In this document: one piece after another, positions 34,021-44,304 of the stretch
Layout of the letters: every line of letters starts with the position of its first letter
How positions within the stretch are numbered: the first letter of the stretch is position 1
Assembly: GCA_964017235.1 (NCBI GenBank)
Contig: OZ024935.1
Location: 8,556,001-8,620,000 of the forward strand
Direction of reading: 5' to 3'
DNA: 64,000 nt
Origin: Sabellastarte sp. h YS-2021
Taxonomy: Eukaryota > Annelida > Polychaeta > Sabellida > Sabellidae
Notes under the pieces: model-generated
What the model saw: only the letters and a program-made list of their open reading frames with translations
Databases searched by the model: none
What the model was told of the DNA's origin: nothing
Program-made: the position numbers and the translations under genes

Positions 34021-37000
34021 TTATATAACATCATGTTTCACTGCAATTTTGCTTGAAAGTCTCTAGGTCTCTTGTAACAGGTTAGAGATTGACCTTTAAG
34101 GTCAAATAGAGGTCAAATATCTTAATATTATTTACATTACGGTTTTTTACAAGCTACAGAAGCAGACTCACTCAATGATTGTCAGCCATGTGTCTTTAAT
34201 AAATAATGATAACTTAAGTGACTACATAATGTGTCTTAAACATATTATAAATGTATATAATCTTAGTTGTAACATAGGGGGTGAGGATTTTAACAGACAG
34301 TCTTAAATTATTGACTTATCGGAAAGAAATAGCTTAAACAGGTTTTTAACTAATGGTGGTATATAGTTTTGAAGATCATAGTTTTGTTGTGCAGTAATAT
34401 TAAATTCTAGCAATATGACTTTGATAAAAGAAAAGGGTGTGTGTGAAGATCTGTACACTGTGGTTGAATGGAAAATTGAACTGGCTGAACTTTGCAAGGA
34501 CTATTTACCTCAAGACATTTACAATATCATCTGTGTAAAATAAGAAAACAAATCAACTTTCACTGGATATTACAAATGAAGAGAGATTTAAGCAGAATTA
34601 GTAATGGCCAATTATCCAAGATGTCTGCCAACAGTTACTGTCCAAATGTTAATTTTGGGGAAGGTTTAAGTTGGACTCCAGCAATGCCTTGGGACAGCTG
34701 TGGATTTTCAGATCTCCACTATGTCCACTTCTGTCTTGACTCACTTGGCAGCAACTATTGAGAGGTCTAGGATTGCCACAAAGACAGAAGTGAAACACTT
34801 AATAACTCTTTGACAGTTTACTCTAGTTCAATAAACACAAGTCCCAATTACAATTTAACACATTCTCTTGAGTAAGAGAGCTAACTAAGTTCTCCCCCTC
34901 TACATACTATTTCATGTTCTTTCGCTTGTTGTTGTCCAGGTGTCTCTCTTCTCAGCTCAAGACTGAGACTCTTATACCAGTCACTGTACATTAGCACATA
35001 TTACTTGTCACCAATTACAGGGTTTGTTTCTAAGAGGTCTAGCTCACAGAAGTGGGGATTGGCTGAGGCTATTATTAGAGGCGGTGTGCTATGTGACTAT
35101 TGATTCCTACTGTTAAGTCCAAAGAGAGTTAATTTACTGAGGCACTTTGCCCGTGTTTTATGGAATTCAAAGATTATTAATAATTAAACATTTTCGTTTA
35201 AATTCTTCACCATTACACACCGGAGCTAAGAGATGTCATGTCCAAGCTGCCACAAAAAGGATTTTAAATTTGTTACATATAACAATGGTATAAATACTTA
35301 AGTTACTCAATTTTTTAACTGTGAAACCTTGTTACATATTAATCCTTGAAGACAATAAGTTACATCACTGTATATGGATGTTTGTTGTACTCATCTTAAA
35401 GCAATTACCTGGTAAACAAACAATAGGATGTACAAGTAAATTTAGAATAATTTGAAAGAAATACTTTAACCAATTGTACTAGTAGAGAACATTATGAAAT
35501 TAGACATTTTATATTTGCTTACAATCTGACACAAACATGCTAAAAGTAAATTGAAGAGTCTCAGGAAGTATGAACTATTATATTTCGAAACGGTGTATTC
35601 TTGTTTTAGATTTAATTCTACCAATTTTGACTTTCAACTCTATTTAATTTACTGAGGCACTTTGCCCATGTTTTATGGAATTTAAAGATTATTAATAATT
35701 AAACATTTTCAGAGAATTTCAGTGACATGAAAAGAATTAACGCAATGGTATCATATAAAGACCGACCCCTATGGAAGACCGATTTTAGTATTTATCTTGG
35801 GCAGTCTTTATACACAAGTTTGACTGTACTTTCAGGTATTAACTTCCAAGACATATAAGATATATGTGCTAATATTTCAGAAGCATAAAATGAATTAAAA
35901 ATTCATTTATTATTACATTTGTATTAAAATAAGCTCTTTTTACAATTTTTAGTTCAGTTTCAGAAGATTTGCTGTTCCTAACACCTATAAACACTATTTC
36001 TGCCAAAAATCGATTGATCATTAATGTCCTAATTTAAAAACCTTTGTGAAGTATTTTGTATTTAGCAGAGTTATCTATTTTATCCTTTAAAGATTTCAAA
36101 ATTTAAATCATGTTTAATCCTGTACCTAAATAACATATTTAAAAAAAATTATTTGACTTTTTTTTGCTTTAGGAATTAAGTTGATGTATTGCAATATTCA
36201 TTATATTGAAAATACTTGATGGCTTTAATTCTCGAGAAACTAAACTGAAGTAGTATATATTTGAGTAATAGTCTGTCTGACAGGTTTCCACATCTTAACG
36301 CACATTACAGCACCCTATATGCACAAAATCTGAGTTGACACGAAAAGAGAAGTGAAGCTACAAACGACTCTACAACTCTAGGATTGGTTACAGGAGTCGA
36401 GTGTCAGAGCCATTTTTTAGGGGGAAATAAAGTCCGTTCAAACTCTATGGCAGGACGTAATACATCCTGGCTTGTATGGATACAAATCCTGAATCCATTT
36501 AGTGTCTGTTTCCTGTAAGGTTGAACTTGAAAACCCTAGGAAAAGCCCTAGAGGCACAACAGACAAGTCATAGGTCATCACAACAAGTCCTAGTGACAAA
36601 CAGTCAAGATTGGGGAAGTGTACCTATTCATTACTACCAGACTTGCAGTCAGTATTGCCAGATCATTTCCATGCACCAATTTCTGGGAAAAAGAGGATCA
36701 ATGTCTACCAATCAACAAATCTAAAACTAGGTCAATAGTAAATACTTGGATCCCACCACTTGACCAGAACTGCAGCATATTTGTCTTTATGCCCAGAATC
36801 GGGTATTTCCCAGAGGCTAGGATTTATTTGGTATAAATCTGTAGGGAAGTTGCTCTCAGGGACGAAATGTTTAAAGTGTCTTTCCTAGAGGTCCGAATTT
36901 AGAGTATAAAAGCCAGGAAGAAGCAAGAGGTTTGTCATTGTCACATGAGATATTATCAGCGGCACTTCTGTCTCTCTGCTTGTTTGAATAGGGTGCAATA

Positions 37001-38045
37001 CTTTAAAATGGAAATTTTAAAATTTTCCATTTAAGAGGCCATTTCTGTCACATAATAAGAAGTAGAAATAGGTTAATGTATTTTGTATATAATTTTAAAG
37101 CCCATACCTGAAAACCATAATTAAAAAATACAAAAAATGTCAGTGTTGTAGTTTTGGTCAAGTGATGGGATCAAAATATATGGCATTGACCTAGTTTACG
37201 AATTGTTGATTGGTCGACACTTGATCCCTCTTTTTCCAGGAAACTGCTGCAGGGTTTTATAGCTGAGTAAAATTATCACATGATGGGATCCAAATATTTT
37301 GTTGACTGTCCTTGACCTAATTTATCGATTTTTTGATTGGTCAAAACTTGAACTTTTTATTTGCCCAGAAATTGTTCTGTTGAAATAGGCTGGGAATGCT
37401 ATTATTATGTGACCAAATAACAGCATGTTTTCAGGTTTCCTAATATTTATGGCATATATGTGAACCTTCTACTTGTTAACTTTAAGACTATGATTACATG
37501 AACTGTTTTTGCTCATTCTTAACATTCAGCAAGGTTTTTGCTCATTCTTAACATTATTTATTGTCATATTTCTACCTCACATTATACTGCAAATGGACTG
37601 CAAATGAGCAAGAGGGTTGCTCAAATAGGATTGGCAAAATATCAAACATGTGACCCTTATGTGGGGGTTACACTGGAGCCAAACCATTTACTGACTCTAC
37701 TATTTTTGGATATTTTGGGTCCGTTTTATCTCCCCGACATCGGATCGACCCCCCCCCCCTCTGACCTGACTAAGGGTGGGGATGTTTTTCTCCACTACAA
37801 AAAAAGGGAAACTACTATGACAAACTACTACCACAGTCAGGATGAAACGCAAACTATATAAAGCCCCTCTGATTGCCATCATCACCATTTGTTACTGAAA
37901 AGATGCCAGCTACACATCAGATAGACATTCTACAGGGTTTACCTTTTTAGGGTACGTTTTTATTGAGCTGAATATTTTCCAATGATTTGCAGATAGGAAA
38001 GGACACATCCAAAACCAGACCTGCCCTACAGCCAGCATCTTTATC
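34021..38045. other. Intergenic with one direct-repeat pair
   Basis: No gene recognised. A 67-bp direct repeat (35129-35195 and 35644-35710) is annotated separately. Near 36.9 kb GAGTATAAAAGCC resembles a TATA box, and the surrounding 36.4-37.0 kb could be a degenerate solo terminal repeat, but no matching partner was found. A C-rich run lies at 37749-37759. Confidence 0.35.
35129..35710. repeat. 67-bp direct repeat, 515 bp apart
   Basis: Copies at 35129-35195 and 35644-35710 begin TTAATTTACTGAGGCACTTT and end TTAAACATTTTC, differing at two bases. The 448 bp between them show no ORF. Near identity implies a recent duplication or the ends of a small element. Confidence 0.85.
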
Positions 38046-38049
38046 ACAA

Positions 38050-39260
38050 CCCCAGCCACCACCCAGGAGAAGAAAAACGCTACCAAATCTGTGGGGATGC
38101 TACAGGTATCTCAGGATTCCAGAATTTTGCCATGATGCCACCTGCCTTTTTTGACCTCATCAAAGAATGCATACGCCACCTCATCAAGATGTCAGCCACC
38201 AATTTTAGGAAGCCCTTAGAAGTTAGATTTAAACTGGCAATAATGCGAAGACACCTGGCAGCAGGAGTCATGTACACTTCCTTACAGTATCATTGGCTGG
38301 TTGGCAGAACCATCATCTGTAAATCTGTTTCTGTTGTCTGCCGAGCCATCCTTGCTGAATTTTAAGAAGAGTATTTGACCTGCCCTACTGACCCTTCAGA
38401 CTGGAAAAAGGTGGAGGAGAAGTTCAGAACCAGATTAAATGTCCTCTGCAACCCTCTGTAGAGGCATATCACCATGAAGAAGCCCTAGAACTCTGGGAGC
38501 GAATATTACAACTATAAGGGTTTCTTTTCCCTTGTGCTACCAGCACTGGATGCTACATGATACAGATTCTTCTGGGTAGATGTTGGGTCAAGTGAATCTT
38601 CATCAGAGGCACAGATTTTAACCAAAGCAAGTTGAGGGAGAAGATTGATTATGACACCTTGAGGCTTCCACCATGTGAACCGCTGGGTAAAAGGTTAAAA
38701 TTGGGTTTTACGTTCCGTTCAACAGCCAGAATCATATTGGGACAGGTTCTCAACATAGCCATTTGTGGGACTCAAACCACACAGAGGTGACAGCCTATGA
38801 TTAGATGCCAAACTTGCTAACCCCTTAGCTATTGAGGCCCTTCCTGAAACCCTGGTGGAGGGAGAACCAGATTTGCACTATTTCGAGCAGGGTGATGACG
38901 CATTTTCCTTGATGTCACCCTACTGGTGAAATCCTACATCAGAAGACAACTTACAAGGGAAGAGAGAATAGCAAATTACAGGGTGCTACTGGACACCATG
39001 GGGCAAAGGCCAAAGGTTGTCAGAGACATTGTGTCAACATGTGTGGTGTTGTACAACATGCTTAGGACACATCAAGGGCAAAGCAGACAGGGCACCATCC
39101 CCAGTAAATGATGTAGCCACCTTACAAAATGTGCAGGCGTTGTATGTCCCAGATGACAACTACAGGAATCCTTCGAGGGAGGCCAAACATCAGTGAGGCC
39201 TACTGAAAGACTACTTCCATCGTCTTGGTGCATTGGCTGGGCAGGAAGACAGGATCTGAA
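38050..39260 (+). pseudogene. PIF/Harbinger transposase, dead, with a nested SINE
   Basis: Collinear HARBI1-type peptides appear: FDLIKECI, HLIKMSATNFRKPLEVRFKL followed by AIMRRHLA, then YKGFFSLVLPALDA, FFWVDVGSS and REKIDYDTLRLPPCEPLG; after the SINE, EGEPDLHYFEQGDDAF, a RREDNLQGKRE-like block, GQRPKVVRDIVSTCVVLYNM and GALAGQEDRI. Stops occur after AILAEF (38363-38365), near 38459 and near 38558, with further frame changes, so it cannot be functional. The catalytic Asp of WVDVG and the DD of GDDAF remain readable. A minus-strand MADF ORF downstream (40450-40872) is the usual partner gene in this superfamily. Terminal repeats were not found. Confidence 0.82.
38692..38842 (-). repeat. tRNA-derived SINE, second family, nested in the Harbinger relic
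   Basis: On the minus strand: an A-box-like head (CAATAGCTAAGGGGTTAGCA), B box GTGTGGTTTGAGTCCCACA, body CTGTCCCAATATGATTCTGG and tail GAACGTAAAACCC. It interrupts the transposase reading exactly between EPLG and the EGEPDLHYF part. The same family is found at 50522-50668. Confidence 0.8.
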
Positions 39261-39895
39261 ATAGGACCTACCCTGAAGACAGAAGAAGCTGGCATCTATC
39301 CGTCCTTTTCAGGACTAACCAATTATTCCAAGAACTTTTATGAAACCTAGTGTTGCTGATATTTCCAAAAACTCTCCCCAAAAATCCAATCCATTTCCAA
39401 CAAGTTTCCCAAATTATTTCCAACAAAATCTCATGTCCCATAGTACTGTTGAATAACTTCAAAGCAAGCTATGTAAATATGTCCCACATTAAAACTCAAA
39501 TTTATTTCTAATTTGAAAACTTTTTGAAGTATCAAAATGTTTTAAAACCTCATAAGTTTCACAAAGGTCAAAAGTTTGGATCCCAATGTCCGATTCTCAA
39601 AAATGTCAACGATTCTTAAAAATCAAGCTTTTCTTTGCCCAAAGTCCCATTTTTTCCAAGTTCTTAGTCCAAAACTGTATATTTTTTTTCAAAAGTCCAT
39701 GTTTACATCATTTGAATTTTTTTTTAACTTTTTCGACACCAACTCACTTTTGTTTTTTATCTTTGGGGGATATGTGTAAATATTCAACTAATTAAATGTT
39801 TTTGGAAGATTCGGGTGGTCCTGAGAAGTACATATTAATCAGCAGGTTCACTGAAAACGAGATTTTGCATTAGTGGTCCAGAAAATGAGCAATTG
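39261..39895. other. Non-coding part between Harbinger transposase and its partner gene
   Basis: T- and A-rich, with no recognised gene. Probably internal transposon sequence. Confidence 0.35.
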
Positions 39896-39899
39896 TAGG

Positions 39900-40872
39900 C
39901 CAATGCAGTTGGTCTACTGCTGCTGCTTGGACTCGGATGACTGCTGGAGAGGCTGGGGTTGAGCTGGCTGCTGCACCAGCTCTTCCTGATGGGTGGTTGG
40001 AGAAGCGCCAATGTGTTGACATGTGTCAGTTAGTGTTAATCGTTGAGGTGTCTCCATTTGCAGGTAGCTCATGAACTATCTGTATATTCACAAAAATGCT
40101 AGAGAGTCCTGAGATGTTGTGTGCACTGTCTTTGCCTGTGACAGAGACTACTGACGGTTGGTTGAAGTGCTTGTCAGGCTGATGGTGAAATGTAGCTGTC
40201 TTGAGGTGCCCAGTTGTTCCTCTTCAACAACTACATGCTGCTTCTGACCCCTGTGTGCCACTTGCCTCTGCTGAACTGGTTGGATGGCCTTGACCTGAGA
40301 AAAGATGACAATTTGTTCTGAACCTAGTTCTGCCTCTCTGTCATTTCCTCGGGGGCCTGGCCAGACTTGGACTGGGGGAGTTTTTAAGTCCTTTGGGGTT
40401 CAAACCAAGTCTTGCTCTTTAATAGACAGGTTGCAGCTGCTGTCAAATGTCACAGGCATTTCTTCCCGGCCTTGTCCTTAAAGTGCTCGTTGGTCTTGTT
40501 GTAGAGCTCCTCATAATTCTTGACAAAGTCCACAATAGCCTCCTTATCTGAGTCTGCAATAGAAACATTTGCCATATATTCTTTCTTGCACCTGGTTTGC
40601 GAATGAAATGTGCTGGTCTCTCCTCCATCCTCTATGACCATTTCAATGTCACTCCTCTCTGTTTCTGGTCTCTTTTCGGCCCAACCCTCCAACCTACCTG
40701 TGTGTGATTGTGGATTTTCACTCCTCTCCTCAATTGTTTGTTTCTTTGCATTATCCCTTTCTCTCTGTTCTCCCTCCTTTTTCCTCCTCAGAATGTCATC
40801 AGTTATATCTCCCAGCTGAAACTTTGTGGGGACTGCTATCTTTCTCACATTCCTTCTGCCCTTTTGTGACAC
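39900..40872 (-). pseudogene. MADF (Myb/SANT-like) companion protein of the Harbinger element, broken
   Basis: The open part (40450-40872) encodes a basic N-terminus and the start of a MADF DNA-binding domain (DKEAIVDFVKNYEELYNKT, then EHFKDKAGK). Its continuation lies in other frames down to about 39.9 kb, with recognisable KTWFEPQRT and QSKSGQAPEEMTERQN. In Harbinger transposons such a protein binds the ends and carries the transposase to the nucleus. At least one frameshift after the KDKAGKKCL part and later stops disable it. Confidence 0.7.
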
Positions 40873-42743
40873 ATCTGATAAATCTAATCAAACCAGAGTT
40901 TGTAAAAACAAAAGCCTATCAGCAAGCCAGCCTAACTTGTATCTGAACACTAAATTCTAATTTGTAAAAAAACAAAAGTCAATCAGGTGTGATCCGTCAG
41001 ATTTGAAAGTCCAAATGATGCAATCCACAAACCGAGTCACTTTACATATATAAATATTGCATAACCATGCATGGCCTGTCTTACACAGTTCATGGTTGGT
41101 CTGTTGCTGTAACCACCTTGTCCATGTCTCTTTATGGCTTGGCCTGATATGTTCTTTGCTTGTCCTGCTGAGATGTTATCAATTCTGTAGCCAAACACTT
41201 AGAGACTTCCTGTCTTAACAAAATCAGGCTGGTTTCCTTACAAGTATGGTCAGTTTGTATCTATGGCCTGTCATGAAGTGATGTCCGGAGACTTGACCAC
41301 TACAGGCTGGCAAGAGCATTTAGACAATACGGTAACAGTGTAGGGCAAGACGGTAAGTATCTACAACAAGCCAAAGAGACACAACAGGACAGTATCCATG
41401 TGGCCAGAGCTTAGGTAGGGATAAAGAGTCACTGAGGGTTGGTGAAATATCAAACATGTTTGATGCTTTGCCTATCCACTGCTACAAACCAAGAAACCAA
41501 TTCTAAGCAACTGTAAATATTGCTCCCGACCCTCAAAAACTCAATGGTTCCCAACAAGATGGCCTCAATAAAACATCCCCACTAATGGGTAATCAGTATA
41601 AATATCAGTTATAGCTTGTCTAAAAGTATGCATTGTCTGCTGTATGTACTTTTGCCTTTTTGTCCCAAATTTCATTGGTGATACCATTGGTGCTGTGCAC
41701 TAACTGGTTGGAGATATAATTTTCCAGTAATTTATTGAAAGTATTATGTTAATGCACTTAATAAAGTTATAAGAATACCTTATTTATGTGAAGAATTATG
41801 AAAACAATAACTATTTTATAAGCTAAACTTGACTTTTTAAGTATAAATACTTAATGTGCATTTAGAAATTTAGAAACTGATATACTTTTTGCTTGCAATG
41901 ATAATAGTTTTAGTCAACATTTAATGTGATACCTTTACATGGGTTTATTTAAAAACTTTCATAATTGGTCTTGATATTGAAATTGATCTTAAATTTGTTA
42001 ACAATTATTATCATTTAAATATATTGTGAATTATAATACATATTAATACATATTATTATCATACATATACTTTGCACAAGCACAAAGCTTTGTTTCATAT
42101 CAACTTTAAATTGGAAAGAGTGGAAATATTTGACTGATACGCGGTTACCTTTTGACTGTATGACTATTTGGTGTATTTTTTAATTATCTGGTATAATTTT
42201 AGTGAAGAAACAATAATCTAACTAATATGAGGTAATGTGATGGAATTAAGTGAGTTATTTACAAATAGTTGTGAAAGTTATACATTTTGAGCTGTATTTT
42301 AATATAAATATTTTTAACATGGATTTAGGATTATTTTATTTCTTGTGTTTTTCATTAATAATGTATTTTGAAGTATGTTTGATCTTGTGCAGGAGGCCTT
42401 TGAAGTCAATCAAGCTTTTATCAATGAATAGCTTTCAGGTAATTGGAATTGACTGATGGAGTATGACTTCTGCCATAGTGACGGGGTTGGGGATTGATAG
42501 TATTATGGTAATTGCAATGTAGTTCCAAAGAGTTAATTCTTTCTAATCAAGTCAAAGTATTTACCATCAAAATGGGGAGTTTATCCACATGAGAAGCCAT
42601 CACAATAGAAAGAACAAAAAAACTCACACCTGAGTAATTTGCATTAAAAGATTACAGGACAGTTAAATATTTCTTCTTTTAAACTTGGGTATCAAAGTTT
42701 CTCAATTAATCCTCTCCTGGCTATATAAAGAGACACAAATTTG
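40873..42743. other. Intergenic, nothing recognised
   Basis: AT-rich, no ORF above chance length. It ends at the 27-bp target-site duplication of the Jockey LINE. Confidence 0.4.
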
Positions 42744-42780
42744 ACCTTTTCATCAGATTATTTCATGCTTCTCCTTCACG

Positions 42781-42801
42781 TCCGAAATTTCGGATCACGT
42801 G
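42781..42801. promoter_or_regulatory. Palindrome and E-box at the LINE 5' end
   Basis: Ten bases into the element lies the 14-bp perfect palindrome TCCGAAATTTCGGA (42781-42794), followed by the E-box CACGTG (42796-42801). LINEs of this type need an internal promoter at their very 5' end, so these are candidate elements of it; function is inferred. Confidence 0.5.
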
Positions 42802-42858
42802 ACTCCACCCTACATATACCTTACTTGCATATCTTCTCTTGTAGCCTTATCTTCCAGC

Positions 42859-44274
42859 ATGGACCAGAAGAAAGCAACAGCAGCCCAGATCGAGAACGTC
42901 AGACGCCAGTGGGAGGAACTAGACTACCAGTCCAAAGTGGCCCTATCACTCCATTTCGCCGACAACCTGGAGAAGCTCGAGGAATCAATGGCCTCCCAGA
43001 GCTCCAGAGGGAGCCCACCCAGGCCAACCCAGGCAAAGGAGACCCAAAAGAGGACCAAGACCAAGAAGGTGAACAAGGCCAAGACCAGTCTCCCCTCAGC
43101 ACCCCCAAAAGGTCACCTTGAGGAAATGGCTGAAGCCCCAACCACCAAGGACCAGGAGCCCCCCGCAGCTACCCAGAGGCTAGCAGAAGGGATGACCTCC
43201 ACCCCCACCAAGAGACCCAGGCCTGCCGACTCTTCAAAAGAAGAAGACGGGTTCACCACAGTCCAGAAGAAGAAGAAAAGAGGTAGTGCCAGCCCCCCCC
43301 AGGCCAGGAGACCAACCACGGAACCCACTCCAAGGACCACCCCGGAACAACCAGAGGAGAAGAGGACCCGACCAACCAGAATACCGCCTCTAGTGATTGA
43401 AGGACCACTAGTGGACAAGATGGCCTCTCCCACCGAGCTACGGAAGGTGATAAAGATTCCTGAGAGAATCAGGGTCACCAAGACCAAGGCCGGAACATAT
43501 CTCCTCCACTGCAGGACCGAGGACGACCGCCTAGAAGCCCTGACACACGGCTCGAAACACACCAGCTTCTGCGTTCGCCCAACAAAAAGGACCACAGAAG
43601 AGCACCGGGCCACCGCCCTCCAGGTAGTGGTAAAAAGGTTCCCAACCCAAATCAAGGCAGAAGACATCAGAAGAAAGGGGAACGAAAGGTTCCAACGGAT
43701 GAAGTCGGCCAAAGATAACAGGGAGATAAACAAAATTAAGATCACCACCAACAACGAAGCAGAGAGGGACTACCTACTAGAGAATGGCTTCCCCTTTGAA
43801 GGAATCAGGTACCACTGCGAGGAATACAGGCCTCAGAAGGAACCAGTCCAGTGCTTCAAGTGCCAAAAGTTCGGGCACACAACCAAGGACTGCAGAGAGA
43901 CCGAAGACACCTGCAGAAAATGTGGAAGTAGCCATCGAACATCAGACTGCAACCAAGAAACCAGGAGGTGCTCCAACTGCCAGGGAAGCCACCCCACCAC
44001 CTACCCAGGATGCCCCGCCAGGAAGGCCGCCGACGCGGAAAAACGCACCCAGGCCCTGACCTACGCCCAGGCCACGAAGAAGACAGATGAGCTTGACAGC
44101 CTGAAGCTCACCCTAGCTGTAACGGAAGCCATCGCCTCGTGCCTAAGCGACCACACTGGGATAGAATGTAACATTGAAGACACAGCCAAGATCGTGACAG
44201 CAACCTTCAACAAGATCTACAGACAAGACTACAACCACACAGCCGTCACCAGATTCCTCACCAAGAAGCACTAA
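42859..44274 (+). CDS. Jockey-type LINE ORF1: nucleic-acid-binding Gag-like protein, 471 aa
   Basis: Packages the element's RNA. The chosen ATG (MDQKKATAAQIENV) follows a 5' UTR; an in-frame ATG at 42799 would add 20 hydrophobic residues that look like untranslated leader. The first ~190 residues are Pro/Lys/Thr-rich and likely disordered (KKKKRGSASPPQARRP). A folded region follows (IRVTKTKAGTYLLHCRTEDD, an RRM-like domain), then three zinc knuckles: CFKCQKFGHTTKDC, CRKCGSSHRTSDC and CSNCQGSHPTTYPGC, the arrangement seen in Jockey/I-group ORF1 proteins. A C-terminal helical part ends VTRFLTKKH. ORF2 begins 30 bp after the stop. Confidence 0.92.
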   Translation: MDQKKATAAQIENVRRQWEELDYQSKVALSLHFADNLEKLEESMASQSSRGSPPRPTQAKETQKRTKTKKVNKAKTSLPSAPPKGHLEEMAEAPTTKDQEPPAATQRLAEGMTSTPTKRPRPADSSKEEDGFTTVQKKKKRGSASPPQARRPTTEPTPRTTPEQPEEKRTRPTRIPPLVIEGPLVDKMASPTELRKVIKIPERIRVTKTKAGTYLLHCRTEDDRLEALTHGSKHTSFCVRPTKRTTEEHRATALQVVVKRFPTQIKAEDIRRKGNERFQRMKSAKDNREINKIKITTNNEAERDYLLENGFPFEGIRYHCEEYRPQKEPVQCFKCQKFGHTTKDCRETEDTCRKCGSSHRTSDCNQETRRCSNCQGSHPTTYPGCPARKAADAEKRTQALTYAQATKKTDELDSLKLTLAVTEAIASCLSDHTGIECNIEDTAKIVTATFNKIYRQDYNHTAVTRFLTKKH

Positions 44275-44304
44275 TAAGACCGTCCCCGTACTACCAAACC
44301 CAAG

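Noticed and set aside
37538-37861. 107-codon plus-strand ORF
   Set aside because: No recognisable domain, low-complexity C-run inside, composition like non-coding flank.
43113-43754. 213-codon minus-strand ORF over LINE ORF1
   Set aside because: It is the reverse of a strongly coding, GC-rich frame with zinc knuckles; no domain in the antisense peptide.
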